NCBI RefSeq assembly: GCF_002949795.1
Contig: NZ_CP026692.1
Span: forward strand, 2,105,501 to 2,169,500
Reading direction: 5' to 3'
Length of the DNA stretch: 64,000 nucleotides
Source of the DNA: Nostoc sp. 'Lobaria pulmonaria (5183) cyanobiont'
Lineage (GTDB): Bacteria; Cyanobacteriota; Cyanobacteriia; Cyanobacteriales; Nostocaceae
Shown here: one piece after another, positions 60,927 through 64,000 of the stretch
Position numbering within the stretch: the stretch's first letter is position 1
Layout of the letters: each line of letters opens with the position of its first letter
Made by a program: the position numbers and the translations under genes
The notes under the pieces: generated by a model
What the model was told of the DNA's origin: nothing
What the model saw: the letters and a program-made list of their open reading frames with translations, nothing else
Database searches by the model: none

Positions 60927-62777
60927 ATGAGAAAGCTTATATTATTGTGCTTGTTTGTCATTGGGCTGGGAGTTGCCATATTTAGTTTCCTGAATTTTCA
61001 GGGATTGGCAGCTAAAGGAGAGTTTGAGACGATTTTGCTTGATTTTCGCGAAGATATTCCATCACTTGTCGTGGAACAGGATTTACAAGCGATCGCCAAA
61101 CAATACAACGTTACACCCCAATTAGACAACAAGTTTTCCAAAAAAGATAATGTGTATATTATCAAGGGCGATCGCCAACGGCTCCAAGAACTGAAAAAAT
61201 CTCAGTTTGCCCAAGCTACAGAATTCATTGAACCAAACTATATCTACAGCAAGATTCCACAACCGGGTAAAACCGCTTGGCTAGGTGAATTTTTGCGACC
61301 CCAAGAAGATGAAGAAGCAAGTCCTTCATTAACTGGCCCCAACGACCAATATTACAGCAAGCAGTGGAACTTGCACAAAATCGGTATTGAAGGCGCATGG
61401 AGCCAAACCAAAGGCAGTGGCATCACAGTCGCAGTTATTGACACGGGAATTACCAAGGTTCGCGACTTGTATGAGACAAAATTCGTCAAGGGCTATGATT
61501 TTGTTAACGACCGAGAAGAAGCCACAGACGATAACGGTCACGGAACCCATGTTGCTGGAACTATTGCCCAAGCTACAAATAACAAATATGGCGTCGCTGG
61601 AATTGCCTACGAAGCCAGTCTGATGCCGCTGAAGGTACTCAGTTCATTTGGTGGTGGTACCGTTGCCGATATTGCCGAAGCGATTAAATTTGCCGCTGAT
61701 AAAGGCGCAGATGTGATTAATATGAGCTTGGGCGGTGGCGGTGAAAGCAAGTTGATGAAAGATGCGATCGAGTATGCCCATAGAAAAGGTGTAGTTATTG
61801 TTGCCGCAGCCGGAAATGAAAACACCAACGGAGCAAGTTATCCAGCCCGCTATCCCTATGTCATCGGCGTTTCGGCAATTGGCCCAGATGGCGAAAGAGC
61901 GCCCTATTCTAACTTTGGTGCAGGGGTAGATATATCTGCTCCTGGTGGTAGTGAAGCTGGTAAGATTCTCCAAGAAACTATCGATGAAAATGGCGAAGGC
62001 ATATTTCTGGGTTTCCAGGGTACAAGTATGGCTTCTCCCCACGTTGCTGGTGTTGTAGCATTAATTAAAGCTGCTGGCATCAAAGAACCAGATGAAGTTT
62101 TAAAAGTCCTCAAGCAGTCGGCACGAGTTATCCAGGATGATGGTTTGAACTATTATGGCGCCGGACAACTCAATGCAGAAGCAGCAGTCAAACTAGCCTT
62201 TAGCGGGCAAATCAGTTTCCCAGATTTCTTTCGGTGGTTACGGGATAGCGGCTATCTTAACCCCGGCTTTTGGATTGATGGTGGTGCGATCGCACTGTTA
62301 CCCAAGATTTTAATGGTAGTTGGTTCCTATCTGCTAGCTTGGTTTTTACGCGTTTACTTCCCCTTCGCTTGGAGTTGGTCTTTATCCAGTGGACTAATTG
62401 CCGGCAGTTCTGGGTTATTCTTCCTCAAGGGAATCTATATTTTTGATCTTCCTCAATGGCCTTTCCGAGTTTTGGGCAGTTCAATTCCCGAACTAGGCAA
62501 TACCCTCCAAGGAACTGATACGTTGAATCCCCTGTTTGCTAGCGTACTGATTCCGATTGTGTTAATGGCATTGCTGCTGGGACATCCTAGTTGGAAATGG
62601 TTTGCCATTGGTTCAACTTTAGGTGTAGCAGCCTGCTTAACTACAAGTGCGTTTTTCGAGCCGGCAGTTTGGGGATTTGGAAGTGCTAATTTAGCACGCC
62701 TCTTTCTCATTGTCAATGCCCTAATCTGCTATGGACTTGCTCGTTTAGCATTGAAAAACGAAGAAAAAATTGTGTAA
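60927..62777 (+). CDS. membrane-anchored subtilisin-like serine protease with C-terminal membrane domain
   Basis: The 616-residue protein has an N-terminal signal/anchor helix (residues 4-24) and a propeptide-like region (about 30-110). An S8 peptidase domain follows with catalytic Asp172 (VAVIDTGI), His205 (DDNGHGTHVAG) and Ser367 (FQGTSMASPHVAG), all conserved, so activity is expected. From about residue 445 the chain turns hydrophobic, with about four membrane segments (IALLPKILMVVGSYLLAWFL, WSLSSGLIAGSSGLFFL, LIPIVLMALLLG, FAIGSTLGVAACLTTSAF). The multi-pass C-terminus is unusual for subtilases and suggests an envelope processing protease. Confidence 0.9.
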   Translation: MRKLILLCLFVIGLGVAIFSFLNFQGLAAKGEFETILLDFREDIPSLVVEQDLQAIAKQYNVTPQLDNKFSKKDNVYIIKGDRQRLQELKKSQFAQATEFIEPNYIYSKIPQPGKTAWLGEFLRPQEDEEASPSLTGPNDQYYSKQWNLHKIGIEGAWSQTKGSGITVAVIDTGITKVRDLYETKFVKGYDFVNDREEATDDNGHGTHVAGTIAQATNNKYGVAGIAYEASLMPLKVLSSFGGGTVADIAEAIKFAADKGADVINMSLGGGGESKLMKDAIEYAHRKGVVIVAAAGNENTNGASYPARYPYVIGVSAIGPDGERAPYSNFGAGVDISAPGGSEAGKILQETIDENGEGIFLGFQGTSMASPHVAGVVALIKAAGIKEPDEVLKVLKQSARVIQDDGLNYYGAGQLNAEAAVKLAFSGQISFPDFFRWLRDSGYLNPGFWIDGGAIALLPKILMVVGSYLLAWFLRVYFPFAWSWSLSSGLIAGSSGLFFLKGIYIFDLPQWPFRVLGSSIPELGNTLQGTDTLNPLFASVLIPIVLMALLLGHPSWKWFAIGSTLGVAACLTTSAFFEPAVWGFGSANLARLFLIVNALICYGLARLALKNEEKIV

Positions 62778-62778
62778 A

Positions 62779-62860
62779 CGGGGAATGGGGAATGGGAAAG
62801 AATTCTTAATAACTCCCTACTCCCTACTCCCCACTCCCTAACTCCCCACTCCCCATTCTT
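62779..62860. repeat. heptad-type tandem repeats
   Basis: GGGGAATGGGGAATGGG is followed by CTCCCTACTCCCTACTCCCC-type units. The two arms are roughly complementary and fill the whole gap between the subtilase gene and the next start codon. Confidence 0.8.
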
Positions 62861-63094
62861 ATGAGCATTACACTTACAGGTACAATCGAACGTCGTGATA
62901 TTGGCACAGGCGCATGGGCGTTAGTTACAGAAGAGGGTGTTACTTACGAAATCCTTAAAGGGGCTGACAAAGACTTACTCAAAGCCGGACAAAAGGCAAA
63001 AGTTAAAGGACAGGTACGCGAAGATGTCATGACTATTGCCATGATTGGCCCTGTCTTAGAGGTCAAATCTTTTGAGGTAATTAGTTCTGATTAG
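62861..63094 (+). CDS. small OB-fold-like protein, 77 aa
   Basis: The product is beta-rich with alternating hydrophobic residues (SITLTGTIERRDIGTGAWALV, GQKAKVKGQVREDVMTIAMIGPVLEVKSFEV), like a small OB-fold of the DUF5818 kind. No catalytic residue is recognised. Its last 14 bases overlap the end of the convergent thioredoxin-like gene. The ATG follows repeat DNA without a good ribosome site. Confidence 0.6.
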   Translation: MSITLTGTIERRDIGTGAWALVTEEGVTYEILKGADKDLLKAGQKAKVKGQVREDVMTIAMIGPVLEVKSFEVISSD

Positions 63095-63404
63095 CTGTAG
63101 AATTCAGAACTTCTTGTAGACGGCTTCTAAACTCTCCTTTGGGATGACCCCCTTTTACTTCACCAACAATCTGAAATTCACCCTCTGGAGAATTGCAGAT
63201 AATGTAAGTAGGCCATCCCATTTCTGATTTATCGGGATATTGAGTCAATAAAATCTTGCGATACTTGCGATAAGCAGTCGTATCTTGCATTTTTACATCA
63301 ATAAATTCTAAACCCAGTTCTTCAGCCACCTTTTTGTCATAAAAAGACATTTTGTGGCAGATGCCGCACTCTTCTGAAGAGAACTTAATTACAGCTAAAC
63401 TCAT
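63081..63404 (-). CDS. thioredoxin-fold protein with CGIC motif
   Basis: This 107-residue protein has the thioredoxin fold: VIKFSSEECGICHKM with redox cysteines C-G-I-C near residues 13-16, then EELGLEFIDVKMQD and the cis-proline region MGWPTYIIC. The C-G-I-C variant differs from the usual CGPC. It is probably a small disulfide reductase or thiol sensor. No partner is adjacent. The length fits a minimal thioredoxin. Confidence 0.82.
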   Translation of the reverse strand: MSLAVIKFSSEECGICHKMSFYDKKVAEELGLEFIDVKMQDTTAYRKYRKILLTQYPDKSEMGWPTYIICNSPEGEFQIVGEVKGGHPKGEFRSRLQEVLNSTANQN

Positions 63405-63954
63405 GGGTTGGCTACTCTTTGATTCTAGGCAAAGTTTTTTAGCATAATGCTATGAGATATTACCATACAGATGGTCATTAGTGTCAACTTCAGACTGAAA
63501 CCCTGATTCAGTATTTTATCCTCCTTCTCTGCTTCTAGTAAAGAAGCAATTTTTTAGCCGGCTCTGCTTCAATACTGCGTAGGTTTTGCCTAAAAAAGCA
63601 CTTCGGGGTAGCTTGGATTGAGGAACGAAACCCAACATTTTTATGGCTTTATTGGGTTTGACGACCTTCAACCCAACCGAGAAATCTTCTTAACCGAGCA
63701 GTATTGGCTCTGCCTTAAGTAGCATATTCCCAATCTTTGACCAATAGTGACAAGGCAGTGCGATGTTTACGACGGGCTACGCCTACCCCAAAATATCAAG
63801 TAGGATGTGAAGATGAGTCCAAATCTATTCACTGTCTGGATTTAGACTTATATTTTACAATACCCAAATCTCGATTTTTGAAAAAATAAGGTGCGTTAGC
63901 TGTCTTTGTAACGCACCATATGTTAGCAATTGCAGATTAATAAATCCAGATTCC
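63405..63954. other. repeat-rich intergenic region
   Basis: About 550 bases with no supported gene. It includes a dispersed repeat around CTTCGGGGTAGCTTGGATTGAG and GGAACGAAACCCAACATT (about 63600-63640) with a complementary arm near TTGGGTTTGACGACC, and the GATGTTTACGACGGGCTACGCC unit at about 63762-63785. Confidence 0.55.
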
Positions 63955-64000
63955 TTATTCTTCTGGCTCTAAATCTACTTCTTCCTCTTCATCTTCGTCA
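63955..64000 (-). CDS. 3' end of a gene entering from the right edge
   Basis: The minus-strand frame is open from the edge to TAA at 63955-63957 and encodes an acidic tail, DEDEEEEVDLEPEE. Such acidic ends occur on several unrelated proteins. The gene cannot be named from 15 codons. Confidence 0.5.
   Translation of the reverse strand, partial: DEDEEEEVDLEPEE

Overview
The window comes from a filamentous, Nostoc/Anabaena-type cyanobacterium. It carries psbU and several cyanobacterium-specific families (a DUF3120 protein, a PDZ/radical-SAM protein). HIP1-type GCGATCGC octamers are very frequent. The intergenic DNA is full of the short dispersed palindromes and heptanucleotide-type tandem repeats typical of heterocystous genomes, and some of these repeats lie inside genes. 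The taxonomic statement rests on recognised families and repeat style, not on a database search.

Layout. 1-22.6 kb is mostly chromosomal housekeeping and signalling: a CHASE2-PAS-GGDEF cyclase, nadB, psbU, a DUF3120 membrane protein, uppP, a PDZ/radical-SAM protein, a GHL10-type glycosidase-like protein, a decayed CBS/histidine-kinase pseudogene directly before an intact REC-EAL protein, a sugar-dehydrogenase-like lipoprotein, a cupin, a HEAT-repeat protein, a GNAT enzyme and an AmpG-like MFS permease.

22.9-36.9 kb is a DNA phosphorothioation (Dnd) defence island. It has dndB, dndC, dndD and dndE, a Dnd-associated putative methyltransferase, a Dnd-associated protein 4, an HNH nuclease with an N-terminal domain resembling the sulfur-binding domain of phosphorothioate-dependent McrA-type enzymes, a second DndD/Rad50-like ATPase preceded by a 57-aa gene and followed by a Uma2-type nuclease, and an SF2 helicase of the Dnd-linked restriction type. 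No dndA and no dndFGH are seen. dndB is divergent from dndC-dndD-dndE, and the region between them holds two palindromes. The canonical dndD appears to have taken up a roughly 70-bp palindromic repeat in frame.

37-47.6 kb returns to core genes: lexA with a well-matched LexA box, argF, tRNA-Thr, pyrE, tRNA-Met, a CNNM/HlyC-type protein, queC, a Gfo/Idh/MocA oxidoreductase and a DedA protein. 47.8-51.6 kb is a second accessory segment: a ParM-like actin with a ParR-like partner, a perfect 18-bp inverted repeat, a decayed SinI/AvaII-type restriction-modification system (frameshifted endonuclease, methyltransferase cut off at an IS end) and a truncated IS with 20-bp terminal repeats.

51.7-64 kb carries a phosphohexomutase, rdgB, glnB (PII), thiD, a large type-I-secretion-style beta-helix/anchor/RTX protein with a recently duplicated domain, a membrane-anchored subtilase and small conserved proteins. 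The most interesting region is the Dnd island, because several candidate restriction or effector modules sit around a single phosphorothioation core.
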